From an uncultured Bacteroidota bacterium (GTDB lineage: Bacteria > Bacteroidota > Bacteroidia > Bacteroidales > P3), in assembly GCA_902777005.1 (NCBI GenBank), contig CACYSB010000006.1, positions 1-64,000 on the forward strand: DNA of 64,000 nt. Reading direction: 5' to 3'. The position numbers and the translations under genes are program-made. The notes under the pieces are model-generated. The model searched no databases. It saw only the letters and a program-made list of their open reading frames with translations, and had not been told where the DNA came from. Of the stretch, positions 44,272 through 55,400 are shown piece by piece (position 1 is the stretch's first letter; each line of letters starts with the position of its first letter).

Positions 44272-45524
44272 CCTATCAGGAAACATTAGACTTCATGTTC
44301 TCGCAGCTGCCGATGTATCACCGCATCGGCGCTGCTGCATACAAGGCTGACATACAGCCCACAGTCGACATGATGGCTGCTCTCGGTAACCCCGAACGCA
44401 AGTTTAAGAGCATACATGTCGCCGGCACCAACGGCAAGGGCTCCGTGAGCCACTTCCTCGCCTCCATCCTTCAGGAGGCAGGCTACAAGGTGGGCCTCTA
44501 CACTTCGCCACACCTTGTCGATTTTCGCGAACGCATACGCATAAATGGCGAGATGATACCGCAACAGGATGTTGTTGGCTTTGTGGAGCATAATCATGAT
44601 ATGTTCAGTCGGCTGCACCTCTCCTTCTTTGAGATGACAGTAGGAATGGCCTTTGACTTCTTTGCAAAAGAGAAGGTTGACATTGCGGTTATAGAAGTGG
44701 GTATGGGAGGTAGGCTTGACAGCACCAACGTCATTACGCCGCTGCTGAGTGTCATTACCAACATAGGCCTCGACCACACACAGTTCCTCGGCTACACGCT
44801 GGAAAAGATAGCTGGCGAGAAAGCAGGCATCATCAAGGACGGCATACCGGTGGTGATAGGGGAGACCCAGCCCGAGACCACGCCGGTGTTCCTTGCCACT
44901 GCCGCCGCACACCATGCGCCAATAACCTTTGCCGACCAACATTACATTGTCGACGATATCAGCAGATACACCGATGAGCTCACCGGCGAGTACCAGAAGA
45001 AAAATATCGCCACTGTCTTGGAGGCTGTCGAGGTGTTGCGCAAAACAACAGGCTTTGATTTACAGCCTTCAGCTATACGTAGTGGGTTGGCTAAGGTTGT
45101 TACCAATACACACCTCCATGGACGCTGGGAGAAGATAGGGGAGAAGCCACTCACCATCTGCGAAACCGCCCATAATGCGCCGGGGATAGACTCTATGCTT
45201 GGCAAACTTGCCACCATGGACTATAGCACCCTGCATGTTATCTATGGCTGCGTCAACGACAAGGACTATCGTATAATTCTTAGTCACCTAAACACCGAGT
45301 TTACCCGCCAGGGGAAGCCTTTCCGTTGGTACTTCAGCCAGCCTTCCGTACCACGTGGACTGCCTGTGGCCGACCTTCAGGCGGCTGCCCGTGAGATGGG
45401 TATAGAAGGCGACGCCTACGCCAATGTTAAGGACGCTATCGCCGCTGCGCAAAAAAAAGCCGGTGACAAAGATTTTGTCCTTGTCACCGGCAGCATCTTC
45501 CTTGTGGCAGATGCGCTGGCTTAG
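44268..45524 (+). CDS. folC: folylpolyglutamate/dihydrofolate synthase
   Basis: Adds glutamate to folates (and dihydropteroate). 418 residues from ATG at 44268, which overlaps the upstream stop. The ATP loop is GTNGKGSVSHFLASIL, followed by YTSPHLVDFRERIRING. VGMGGRLDSTNVI and the C-terminal YGCVNDKDYRIIL are family features. Its last 25 codons contain a hairpin that is a good terminator for the convergent lipoprotein gene. Its stop overlaps that gene's stop by 4 bp. Confidence 0.94.
   Translation: MTYQETLDFMFSQLPMYHRIGAAAYKADIQPTVDMMAALGNPERKFKSIHVAGTNGKGSVSHFLASILQEAGYKVGLYTSPHLVDFRERIRINGEMIPQQDVVGFVEHNHDMFSRLHLSFFEMTVGMAFDFFAKEKVDIAVIEVGMGGRLDSTNVITPLLSVITNIGLDHTQFLGYTLEKIAGEKAGIIKDGIPVVIGETQPETTPVFLATAAAHHAPITFADQHYIVDDISRYTDELTGEYQKKNIATVLEAVEVLRKTTGFDLQPSAIRSGLAKVVTNTHLHGRWEKIGEKPLTICETAHNAPGIDSMLGKLATMDYSTLHVIYGCVNDKDYRIILSHLNTEFTRQGKPFRWYFSQPSVPRGLPVADLQAAAREMGIEGDAYANVKDAIAAAQKKAGDKDFVLVTGSIFLVADALA
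45451..45491 (-). terminator. rho-independent terminator embedded in the folC coding end
   Basis: gccggtgacaa pairs with ttgtcaccggc. On the minus strand the stem is followed by eight Ts (from the aaaaaaaa run at 45451-45458), so it can end the lipoprotein transcript inside folC. Confidence 0.8.
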
Positions 45525-46264
45525 TCTATTGTTTTTTTTCTCATGGTTTTTCTACCTTGGGAAACAAACTGTGTCGCAGGCCATTTGTTGGCAGTGATGG
45601 TCAGCGTGTTCTGCCTGATGGGGCTGATTTCCATCATCTCGTCGTAGACGCTGGAGAGTGTGATGACGATTTTGCCGGAGAAGGTGTTGTGACCAAAGTC
45701 ATATTCAAGGTTTTCGATAGTATGGCTCACATACTTGTAGTCGGGAGTCGTCAGCGTTACCAGATTGTCACCGCTCGGAGTAGTGAACATGTCCATGTGG
45801 TCTTTCACCTCTTCAGAGAATACTCTTACACGGTCGGTCATGATGTCTAACGGTTCAGGGTTGGCGTACATCTCACCGATGTATTTGAGCTGGATGCTGT
45901 AGGAGGGGAGGTCCACAACGTCAGTCGTTCCGTTGTTAGTCTTGTCGCCCGAAGCATCGATGAAAAGCTGTACGGCATCTGATTCGCCGAGCATGTAGTA
46001 CTGAATCTCCATTGCTCTGAGCTCTTTCACCTCATTACCCCATTTGAAAGTAAGTGAGGCCTCGTCCTGAGGAGGATCCTGGGGGTTTTGGTTGTTGTTG
46101 CCGCCATTGTTACCACCATTATTACCACCATTATTACCGCCATTGTTATTGTTGGTGTTGGTGTCGGTAGTGGGCTTCGTGGTTTCTTCGTCCTTTTTGC
46201 AGGAGACCATCACAAGGCTGCATGCCAGCAGTGCGATACCGAATAACTTGAATATTCTTTTCAT
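45521..46264 (-). CDS. lipoprotein with Gly-Asn repeat linker, unknown function
   Basis: 247 residues. Lipoprotein signal MKRIFKLFGIALLACSLVMVSC with the acylated Cys at 22 and KKDEE after it. A linker of four GGNN repeats (about 41-56) joins it to a beta-rich C-terminal domain (about 68-247) that I do not recognise. It has its own promoter at 46339-46346 and a terminator inside folC. Confidence 0.75.
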   Translation of the reverse strand: MKRIFKLFGIALLACSLVMVSCKKDEETTKPTTDTNTNNNNGGNNGGNNGGNNGGNNNQNPQDPPQDEASLTFKWGNEVKELRAMEIQYYMLGESDAVQLFIDASGDKTNNGTTDVVDLPSYSIQLKYIGEMYANPEPLDIMTDRVRVFSEEVKDHMDMFTTPSGDNLVTLTTPDYKYVSHTIENLEYDFGHNTFSGKIVITLSSVYDEMMEISPIRQNTLTITANKWPATQFVSQGRKTMRKKTID

Positions 46265-46338
46265 CGTTTGATAGTTTTGATTGATTATTGTGTTGTTTGA
46301 TAATGTTTTATGTTGCGATTTGTTGGAGGTTGTAAATG

Positions 46339-46346
46339 CAAAGATA
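46339..46346 (-). promoter_or_regulatory. -7 promoter element TATCTTTG for the GGNN lipoprotein
   Basis: TATCTTTGCATTTAC on the minus strand, 75 bp before the ATG at 46264. Confidence 0.6.
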
Positions 46347-46398
46347 TATTTTTTTTTATAATTGAGTCTTTTTTTTCATTGTGTTGCGATTTTTTCCG

Positions 46399-46406
46399 TA
46401 TCTTTG
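46399..46406 (+). promoter_or_regulatory. -7 promoter element TATCTTTG for dnaX
   Basis: TATCTTTGC 25 bp before the dnaX ATG. An AGGAG-like stretch (ataggagtg) lies about 9 bp before the start and could act as a ribosome-binding site. Confidence 0.7.
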
Positions 46407-46430
46407 CACATTAAAATAGGAGTGAAAACA

Positions 46431-47534
46431 ATGGAAAACTTCGTTGTATCAGCACGTAAATATCGCCCGGCAACATTTGCAACAGTCGTCGGGCAGCAGC
46501 ATATCACGCAGACGCTGAAGAATGCTATCCGCACAGGCCAGCTGCCGCAGGCATTCCTCTTTTGCGGCCCCCGCGGTGTGGGCAAAACTACCTGTGCCCG
46601 TATCTTGGCTAAGACCATCAACTGTGAGCACCTTACCCCAGACGGAGAGGCGTGCAACGAATGCCAGAGTTGCCGATCGTTCAATGATGGCGCCTCGATG
46701 AGTATCTTTGAGCTCGACGCTGCCAGCAATAACTCTGTGGACGATATACGCGAACTGGTCAAACAAGTTTATATACCCCCTCAAACTGGACGCTACAAGG
46801 TATACATCATTGATGAGGTACATATGCTCAGCCAGGCCGCTTTCAATGCCTTCCTCAAAACCCTCGAAGAACCCCCGGCATACGCCAAGTTTATCCTTGC
46901 CACAACAGAAAAACACAAGATAATACCCACCATCCTCAGTCGTTGTCAGGTATTCGACTTCAAACGCATAGAGATTGTGGACATTGTGGGACATTTGAAA
47001 TATGTGGCCGACAGTGAAGGCGTGAAATATGATGACGGCGCCCTGGAGCTTATAGCTCGCAAGGCCGAAGGCGGAATGCGCGATGCACTCAGTACCTTTG
47101 ACCAACTCGTGAACTTCACAGGGGGCAATCTCACCCGGCAAGGGTGTTTGGAGAACCTCAACATGCTGGATGAGGAATACTACTTCCGTCTGGTTGATTA
47201 TATCCGTGGTGGAAACATCAGCGGTGCGCTGCTGCTCTACCGCGAGGTGATTGGCAAGGGCTTTGGCGGACAGCATTTCCTTACAGGCCTCTGCGAGCAT
47301 CTGCGCAACCTGATGGTGAGCCTCGACCCGCAGACGCTGCAGTTGATTGAGGGCGGCGACGCGTTGCGTTCACGCTACGGGCAGCAGGCGCAGCAATGCG
47401 TGCTGACTCTGCTTCTGGGATGGCTCGGCACGGCAAGCGACTACGAGTATCGTTTCCGTGAGGCCAACAATAAGAATCTTTTTGTCGAGATATGTCTGAT
47501 GAAGCTGGCGTCCGTGACGCTGCCGCAGACATAG
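46431..47534 (+). CDS. dnaX: DNA polymerase III clamp-loader subunit DnaX, short (gamma-like) product
   Basis: Clamp-loader ATPase. The 367 residues begin MENFVVSARKYRPATFATVVGQ. The Walker A is GPRGVGKTT. The zinc module is C-x8-C-x2-C-x2-C (residues from NCEHLTP to CQSC). DEVHMLSQAAFNAFLKTLEEPP and the sensor-type SRC (ILSRCQVFDF) are present. A TAG at 47532-47534 ends the frame exactly after domain III, where an E. coli gamma-type product would end. The sequence downstream continues the same frame for 193 codons as DnaX domains IV-V. The stop may be a nonsense mutation, a sequencing error, or a read-through/gamma-making stop. Confidence 0.9.
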   Translation: MENFVVSARKYRPATFATVVGQQHITQTLKNAIRTGQLPQAFLFCGPRGVGKTTCARILAKTINCEHLTPDGEACNECQSCRSFNDGASMSIFELDAASNNSVDDIRELVKQVYIPPQTGRYKVYIIDEVHMLSQAAFNAFLKTLEEPPAYAKFILATTEKHKIIPTILSRCQVFDFKRIEIVDIVGHLKYVADSEGVKYDDGALELIARKAEGGMRDALSTFDQLVNFTGGNLTRQGCLENLNMLDEEYYFRLVDYIRGGNISGALLLYREVIGKGFGGQHFLTGLCEHLRNLMVSLDPQTLQLIEGGDALRSRYGQQAQQCVLTLLLGWLGTASDYEYRFREANNKNLFVEICLMKLASVTLPQT

Positions 47535-48116
47535 ATTGCAAGGGGCTCTAAGGCAGACATAGAACCCACACCACAACCGGCATCACGACCGGTTCCTTCT
47601 GCCGTTGCCACTGCTCAGCAACAGGCTACACAACAACCACCCAGTCGGCCTGTAACCCAATCATCTGGTACCACTACTCAACAAAGCTCTCTCCTCACCG
47701 GATCGATTTCCATAGCCACAGTTACTTCGCCAAAAATTGAGGTGCCAAGGATTCAGGCAGAAGTGAAGCCCCTCACTCAAGAAGATCTGGAACGCTATTG
47801 GCATGAGGTTGGTGATGAACTTGGTATTGCAGAACTCCTGAAAGATGCCACTGTTTATCTTGGTGAGCAGCATGGCGTAATAGAGATTGATGCACAGACC
47901 ACATACTTCCATGAAGACTTTAAGCCGCATAAGATAGACGTTATCGAGGCACTGCGTGGCAAAAGTGGTATGAGAATGCTAGATTGCAAGGTAAACCAGC
48001 TTTTTGTTGGCAAGGACGAGCTTGTTTACTCGCCCGATGAAAAATACAAGGTAATGGTGCAGAGTAATCCCGCAATGCAACAGATGCGGCGATTATTTCC
48101 AAGTATAGACTTTTGA
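47535..48116 (+). other. dnaX: DnaX C-terminal (tau-specific) region, in frame after an internal TAG
   Basis: An open frame of 193 codons in phase with dnaX and with no further stop until TGA at 48114. It starts with a Pro/Gln/Thr-rich linker (ADIEPTPQPASRPVPSAV...). It continues into the conserved C-terminal domain, LTQEDLERYWHEVGDELGIAELLKDATVYL to MQQMRRLFPSIDF, which in tau contacts the polymerase. The only plausible independent start is GTG at 47742. Without read-through or reinitiation this part would be lost. Confidence 0.85.
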
Positions 48117-48121
48117 TAAAA

Positions 48122-50919
<2,798 letters not shown>

Positions 50920-50922
50920 TAA

Positions 50923-53586
50923 TTACTCGCCAGCAACCTTCAGAGTCTCTTCCACAAGAGCTCGTTTCCACGGTGTACTCATGTCGAATATCTCCTCAAT
51001 GGGTTTGTTGAGCATCTCCACCAGCAGGTGTGTATTATCTTGATGCTCAATGCATTCAAGCGCATTGGTAATCTTTTCCCAGTCACGGTTAGCATAGAGC
51101 AATGGTATAAAGTTATTGAGGTCGAAATTGCGCAACACCATGTTGTCAATACCTTCGGTTTCAATGCGGCTGTGCGCACGTGCTAACTTTATCTCGCCCA
51201 CTTCTTGCAGCACCTGCTGGTATTTTTCGTACAGCACATATTCGTTGAGTAGAAAGGCAATGACCTCCTCGCTCAGTCTCTTCCACATTTTCTGTGGTAG
51301 TGGGTGCGCAATGAAGCGGCCTATCATGAAGCTACCGGCAGTGAGGCCTGAGATATCATGGTCAATACACATCTTGCAAATATGCTGAAAGAAATCAATC
51401 TTATGTTCGGTAGTTAACAGGTTAAATAGTCTACTCTGATCATTATGGTCCCCCATACGACTCTGTAACACTCCCTCTATGTAATCTTTAGGATGCTGCT
51501 CGAACCATGTGTTGACAATAGTGGCAGCTTTCTTGGGCTGGTTCTGCAAATTGCATCGTATCAGTCGCGCCAGTTTGCTGATATCGGTAATGTATGTTAC
51601 CTCGTTTGAGGTTACTATCTGTTGATATTTCTCATAGGCATTCTTCATGTGACTGAAGAATATTTTTTCTTCGTCGTTGAGTTCCACGTTGGCGCCTTGT
51701 AAGTACTTGGTGAAGCGTGCTGGTTTAAATGCAGCCTGTCCTTTATATATACTCTGACGCTTTGAGCTTATGGTAAGCATCTCACCTTCAGCAATGGCTA
51801 TTCCGTCACTATTGACTATTGTATTGCCCCAAATAGAGATTCCGTATGATTGAAGGTCCATAATGGCAGGGATGCCATAACCACGGCAGGCAGTGACGAC
51901 ATGTATGGCTGCTGGTTGCATGGATAGTATCGCGTCGAGTTCATTGAGAGTGATGGTGTCTTGTGGTACGAAATGACTCTGGCACAGGCACACGTGCTCC
52001 CCCTTGCTTTTATATTCGTGCGCTTTAGCCACGGAGAAGCAAAGACGTGCCGATATGGCTGTACGTGGCAGTACGCTCAACCCATGGCCGAAGAACTGTA
52101 GTTTTGATATTGTGTGGTCGTCTATTGATGCCGATATTATCTGTCGCAGGTGGTATGGTTTTATAAGGTCAGGAACAAAACGGTCTGCTATCAGCCCCTC
52201 GTTTACCATGTCTATGGCCGAGACGAGGGCTGCGCGGCCAGTCATCTCCGATGCGTTGAGTTGAAGTACAGAGAAAAGACTCAACTGGTGAGGGCGACTT
52301 TCTACGGCAAACTCAATGGTCACCGGAGTCTTGTAGCGGCTCTCTAATTTCTTCAGCAACGGGTCGAAATGGTACACCGCAGGAAACTGGTTACGAATCT
52401 CGCTACGGTCACTGTAGGCGCAATCTTCGGTGGTTACATCACCAGTCATGATTTCCTCCCCGAAAATGTTGCGGTAGCTCTCTATTTGTTTACCTTCTCC
52501 TGTGCGGGAATGACGGCTGTATAGTACTCCTGGGTAGCTAAGGTCATTGCCAATAGTCCATACCATGCGCTGTAGTATCAGGCTGGGAAAAGCCTGCTTG
52601 CCCTGCATGAATGTGAGTATTAGGTCTGGGTTGTTTATGTAGAATTGGCGTACGAACTGCGTCAGGTGCAAAGCTTGATAATAAGCATCGGTGATTAGCT
52701 TTTCTTCTCCTACGGCGATAATCTTACACTCAAGTTCTGCTATTCGTGAGTGTTGGTCGCATCCGTCTAGTTTAATGTCACTGGTTTGGTATTTGTGCTC
52801 CAGTCCCAGCATTTCGCATATGGTGTGCAGGGTACTGAGGTATACACGATTGGCCATTGTGGGTGCAAAACTCGCTTTCAGAGCGTTGTACGATGTACGA
52901 GTCACACCGATGTTAAGCAACGTTGGCATTAGTCCCGGTATGTATTGTGGCATGGCACAGCGTATGGCAAAGACTAATGGGTTTCGCACATCACCTAATC
53001 TGCAGTTGGTCATTATTTCCAGGTCGTGTATGGCTTTCTGTAGTAGTTCCGGCAGGTGCTCAGGGTTGTTGAACGACTTTGCGGTGAGTATCACGAAGTC
53101 TGGCACTGGATAGCAGTTCTTCGTTAGGTCGAGCAACATGTGTCCTTTGTAGCTGATGGCCTCGTCAGTGAAGTCTCCGTCGGTGGTTAAAGTGGTTATC
53201 AGTTCGTCCGAGTCATATAAAGGGTTCTGCTGGACGAAGTCTATGCACTGTTGGCGGAAAGTATTGCGTATCTCCGTCAGTGTTGCCGCCCCCTCAGTTG
53301 TGATGGTATCGTCATGCTCCGAGAGCAAAAGTTCAAGGAAATGGCGCTGTTCTTCACCACGCAACTTCAGCAGTTGGTACATGTCATACCAGCGTGGTGG
53401 AAATTCTTTCAAGCTATCTTCCTTGCCTGCCAAGCGGTATATGACAGTACCGGGCTTGTTCCCCTCCAGTCTGTTTTCGGGGTCCTCACTATCATGATTG
53501 AAAATCTCCATGCCTTCCTTGGCATAGAGATTCACCATATAATAGTTAGGATAACTTGCCCTTATACGAAACGACGCAACCTTCAT
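50923..53586 (-). CDS. PPDK/PEP-synthase-like protein with phosphohistidine domain but no PEP-binding barrel
   Basis: 887 residues. The centre resembles the ATP/pyruvate-binding part of pyruvate phosphate dikinase: YKGHMLLDLTKNCYPVPDFVILTAKSF, MPQYIPGLMPTLLNIGVTRTSYNAL, GVLYSRHSRTGEGKQIESYRNIFGEE. A swivelling phosphohistidine-type domain follows (PAAIHVVTACRGYGIPAIMDL), in which a His aligns with the usual TSHAA His. The C-terminal 250 residues are helical and unlike the expected PEP-binding TIM barrel. The N-terminal 150 residues are also unfamiliar. The substrate is unknown; it could be a phosphotransferase acting on a target other than pyruvate. It converges on ligA. Confidence 0.65.
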   Translation of the reverse strand: MKVASFRIRASYPNYYMVNLYAKEGMEIFNHDSEDPENRLEGNKPGTVIYRLAGKEDSLKEFPPRWYDMYQLLKLRGEEQRHFLELLLSEHDDTITTEGAATLTEIRNTFRQQCIDFVQQNPLYDSDELITTLTTDGDFTDEAISYKGHMLLDLTKNCYPVPDFVILTAKSFNNPEHLPELLQKAIHDLEIMTNCRLGDVRNPLVFAIRCAMPQYIPGLMPTLLNIGVTRTSYNALKASFAPTMANRVYLSTLHTICEMLGLEHKYQTSDIKLDGCDQHSRIAELECKIIAVGEEKLITDAYYQALHLTQFVRQFYINNPDLILTFMQGKQAFPSLILQRMVWTIGNDLSYPGVLYSRHSRTGEGKQIESYRNIFGEEIMTGDVTTEDCAYSDRSEIRNQFPAVYHFDPLLKKLESRYKTPVTIEFAVESRPHQLSLFSVLQLNASEMTGRAALVSAIDMVNEGLIADRFVPDLIKPYHLRQIISASIDDHTISKLQFFGHGLSVLPRTAISARLCFSVAKAHEYKSKGEHVCLCQSHFVPQDTITLNELDAILSMQPAAIHVVTACRGYGIPAIMDLQSYGISIWGNTIVNSDGIAIAEGEMLTISSKRQSIYKGQAAFKPARFTKYLQGANVELNDEEKIFFSHMKNAYEKYQQIVTSNEVTYITDISKLARLIRCNLQNQPKKAATIVNTWFEQHPKDYIEGVLQSRMGDHNDQSRLFNLLTTEHKIDFFQHICKMCIDHDISGLTAGSFMIGRFIAHPLPQKMWKRLSEEVIAFLLNEYVLYEKYQQVLQEVGEIKLARAHSRIETEGIDNMVLRNFDLNNFIPLLYANRDWEKITNALECIEHQDNTHLLVEMLNKPIEEIFDMSTPWKRALVEETLKVAGE

Positions 53587-53596
53587 CTTTCACATT

Positions 53597-54127
53597 TCAA
53601 TTGCTTTGTACAATGTTTTGGTCCGAGGCGTTGGCCATGATGGCGTCGAACATATCCTCAGGACTCATGCCAATGTAATTGATCATAACCCTGGTGTCGG
53701 CGGCAAGGTAATGGTCAGGATAGTTCTCCACGAAGTAATTGTATGCCTCTTTGGCTTCGTCGTATTTTTCGGCGCTCTCGTATGCGTAGCCTTTCAGGAA
53801 GTAACATCCGGCTATATCCTCGTATCCGGGGTACAGTGTGATGATGCTGTCCAGCAGGTTCACGGCATCGTCGCTCATGCCGAGGTTGATGCAGAGGTCG
53901 GCGGCACGGGCCATGAAAGCCGGTGCCAGGCTGTCTTCTGGGAAGTCTGCGGCGAACTGGCGGTAGAGTGCCAGCATCTCCAGCGCTGCGCTGTCGTCGC
54001 TGCTCACGTCTATGGCCGAAAGCTTCTGCTCATGTTCTGCTATCTTTTCAAGCTCTTTCTCACGGTTGGGCGAACTGCATGCAGCCACCAGCATCACGCC
54101 CACAAGCAGTATCAATATTTTCTTCAT
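53597..54127 (-). CDS. TPR-containing lipoprotein (BamD/YbgF-like)
   Basis: 176 residues. Lipobox MKKILILLVGVMLVAAC with the acylated Cys at 17. TPR-like helices cover about 45-165 (FKGYAYESAEKYDEAKEAYNYFVENYP is read as a repeat with conserved Tyr, Ala and Pro positions). Too short for a full BamD. Probably attached to the outer membrane. It lies 11 bp downstream of def in a def-lipoprotein pair. Confidence 0.75.
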   Translation of the reverse strand: MKKILILLVGVMLVAACSSPNREKELEKIAEHEQKLSAIDVSSDDSAALEMLALYRQFAADFPEDSLAPAFMARAADLCINLGMSDDAVNLLDSIITLYPGYEDIAGCYFLKGYAYESAEKYDEAKEAYNYFVENYPDHYLAADTRVMINYIGMSPEDMFDAIMANASDQNIVQSN

Positions 54128-54138
54128 GGGGTTTTGTG

Positions 54139-54699
54139 TTATTTCTTTATTTTCATTCTGTATTTCGTTCTCACTCTGCCGGCGGCGATGTCATTCAGAC
54201 GGCGCTTGAGCATGGTCTTGCGCAAGCTGCTGAGGCGGTCGGTGAAGACTTTGCCGTCCAGATGGTCCACCTCATGCTGTATCACACGGGCATAGAGCCC
54301 TGTGGCGTCGTCGGTATGCTCCTGCCAGTCTTCATCCCAGTAGTGCACCTTCACGGTGGTTGGGCGGAGCACATCCTCGTGGATATCGGGTACGCTCAGG
54401 CAGCCTTCGTTGAAGTAGTCTTTTTGGTCGCCGAACTCCAGTATCTCGGGGTTAATCAGCGTGTGCTGTTCTGACACCTCGCCATAGCTGTCGGTTTTTT
54501 CGTCGTAGGGGCGGAATCCAATCACTACCACCCTTATCGGCAGGTCTATCTGCGGTGCCGCCAGACCCACGCCGTCGGCGGCATACATGGTCTCATACAT
54601 GTTCGCCACCAGTTCTTTCAGGTTGGGGTAATCTTTCGTTATCTCCTGCGCCTCTTTTCTTAAAACAGGGCTTCCGTAGCCCACAATTGGTAGAATCAT
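54139..54699 (-). CDS. def: peptide deformylase
   Basis: Removes the N-formyl group from new proteins. 186 residues with all three metal/active-site motifs: GVGLAAPQ, EGCLSVP and QHEVDHLDG. It starts 10 bp after the ruvX stop on the same strand. Confidence 0.97.
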   Translation of the reverse strand: MILPIVGYGSPVLRKEAQEITKDYPNLKELVANMYETMYAADGVGLAAPQIDLPIRVVVIGFRPYDEKTDSYGEVSEQHTLINPEILEFGDQKDYFNEGCLSVPDIHEDVLRPTTVKVHYWDEDWQEHTDDATGLYARVIQHEVDHLDGKVFTDRLSSLRKTMLKRRLNDIAAGRVRTKYRMKIKK

Positions 54700-54709
54700 A
54701 TATTAACTT

Positions 54710-55120
54710 TTAACATTTCCTCATGTAATCCTGCAGCATTATCGTCGCTGCTATCTGGTCAATCATGCCTTTGTTGCGGCGGTCTTTTTTCTTCAGGCCG
54801 CTGTCTATCATTGTCTGGAAGGCTATCTTCGACGTGAAGCGTTCGTCCACTCTCGCCACTTCCTTGTCGGGGAACACCTCCTTTAGCTTGGCCACGAAGG
54901 GCTCTATGTACTGCATCGACTCACTCGGTGTGCCGTCCATGTGTTTGGCCTCGCCCACAACGAACAAATCCACCTCCTCGCGTGTGCAGTAGTCCTTCAG
55001 GTACTGGAATAGGGTAGGGGTCTCCACTGTCGTTAGCGCAGTGGCTATAATGCGCACGGGGTCGGTCACTGCCAACCCCGTGCGTTTTACTCCATAATCT
55101 ATGGCCATTATGCGACCCAT
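54710..55120 (-). CDS. ruvX: Holliday junction resolvase-like protein RuvX/YqgF
   Basis: 136 residues from ATG at 55120 (MGRIMAIDYGVKRTGLAVTD). An upstream extension would run through the tRNA and is rejected. RNase H-like fold with AIDYG, FVVGEAKHMDGTPS, ARVDERFTS and the terminal DQIAATIMLQDYM. Proposed roles are 16S rRNA maturation and Holliday junction processing. It is directly downstream of the tRNA gene. Confidence 0.93.
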   Translation of the reverse strand: MGRIMAIDYGVKRTGLAVTDPVRIIATALTTVETPTLFQYLKDYCTREEVDLFVVGEAKHMDGTPSESMQYIEPFVAKLKEVFPDKEVARVDERFTSKIAFQTMIDSGLKKKDRRNKGMIDQIAATIMLQDYMRKC

Positions 55121-55156
55121 TGTCTGTAACCTTAAAAGGTTCACTCTTTTCTTTTG

Positions 55157-55230
55157 TGGCCCCTCTCGGGTTCGAACCAAGGACCCGCTGATTATGAGTC
55201 AGCTGCTCTAACCAACTGAGCTAAGGGGCC
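55157..55230 (-). tRNA. tRNA with CAT anticodon, probably tRNA-Ile2 (lysidine) or elongator tRNA-Met
   Basis: A 74-nt cloverleaf without encoded CCA: acceptor GGCCCCT/AGGGGCC with discriminator A, D arm GCTC...GAGC, anticodon arm GCTGA-CTCATAA-TCAGC, T arm CTTGG-TTCGAAC-CCGAG. The GGCCCCTTAGCTCAGT start resembles E. coli tRNA-Ile2(CAT) more than elongator tRNA-Met. The isotype is not proven. Confidence 0.95.
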
Positions 55231-55287
55231 GATTTCTCGCTGATTTTCGGCACTTTCGTGCTTTCGGTCTGTCTCTGAAATCGGCTG

Positions 55288-55295
55288 CAAAATTA
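55288..55295 (-). promoter_or_regulatory. -7 promoter element TAATTTTG for the tRNA-ruvX-def unit
   Basis: TAATTTTGC on the minus strand, 58 bp upstream of the tRNA 5' end. Confidence 0.5.
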
Positions 55296-55346
55296 CACAC
55301 TTTTTCTGACATGACAAAATTTTTTTCTCATTTCATATTTTTTTTA

Positions 55347-55354
55347 TATTTTTG
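55347..55354 (+). promoter_or_regulatory. -7 promoter element TATTTTTG for ilvE
   Basis: TATTTTTGCC about 47 bp before the ilvE start, within a T-rich stretch. Confidence 0.5.
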
Positions 55355-55400
55355 CCTTTACGTTAATAAACAATGTAAATAACATAATAAATTAACACAC

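Noticed and set aside
47532..47534. TAG reassigned as a sense codon in this organism
   Set aside because: Other genes here end properly at TAG (28745-28747, 45522-45524, the nqrE stop), so TAG is a working stop codon.
47440..47540. E. coli-type dnaX slippery frameshift signal
   Set aside because: No A-AAA-AAG heptamer or following stem was found before the stop, and the downstream frame is the same phase, not shifted.
55157..55230. tRNA as an integration site for a mobile element
   Set aside because: No integrase nearby and no duplicated tRNA 3' end was seen; the flanking genes (ruvX, ilvE) are core.
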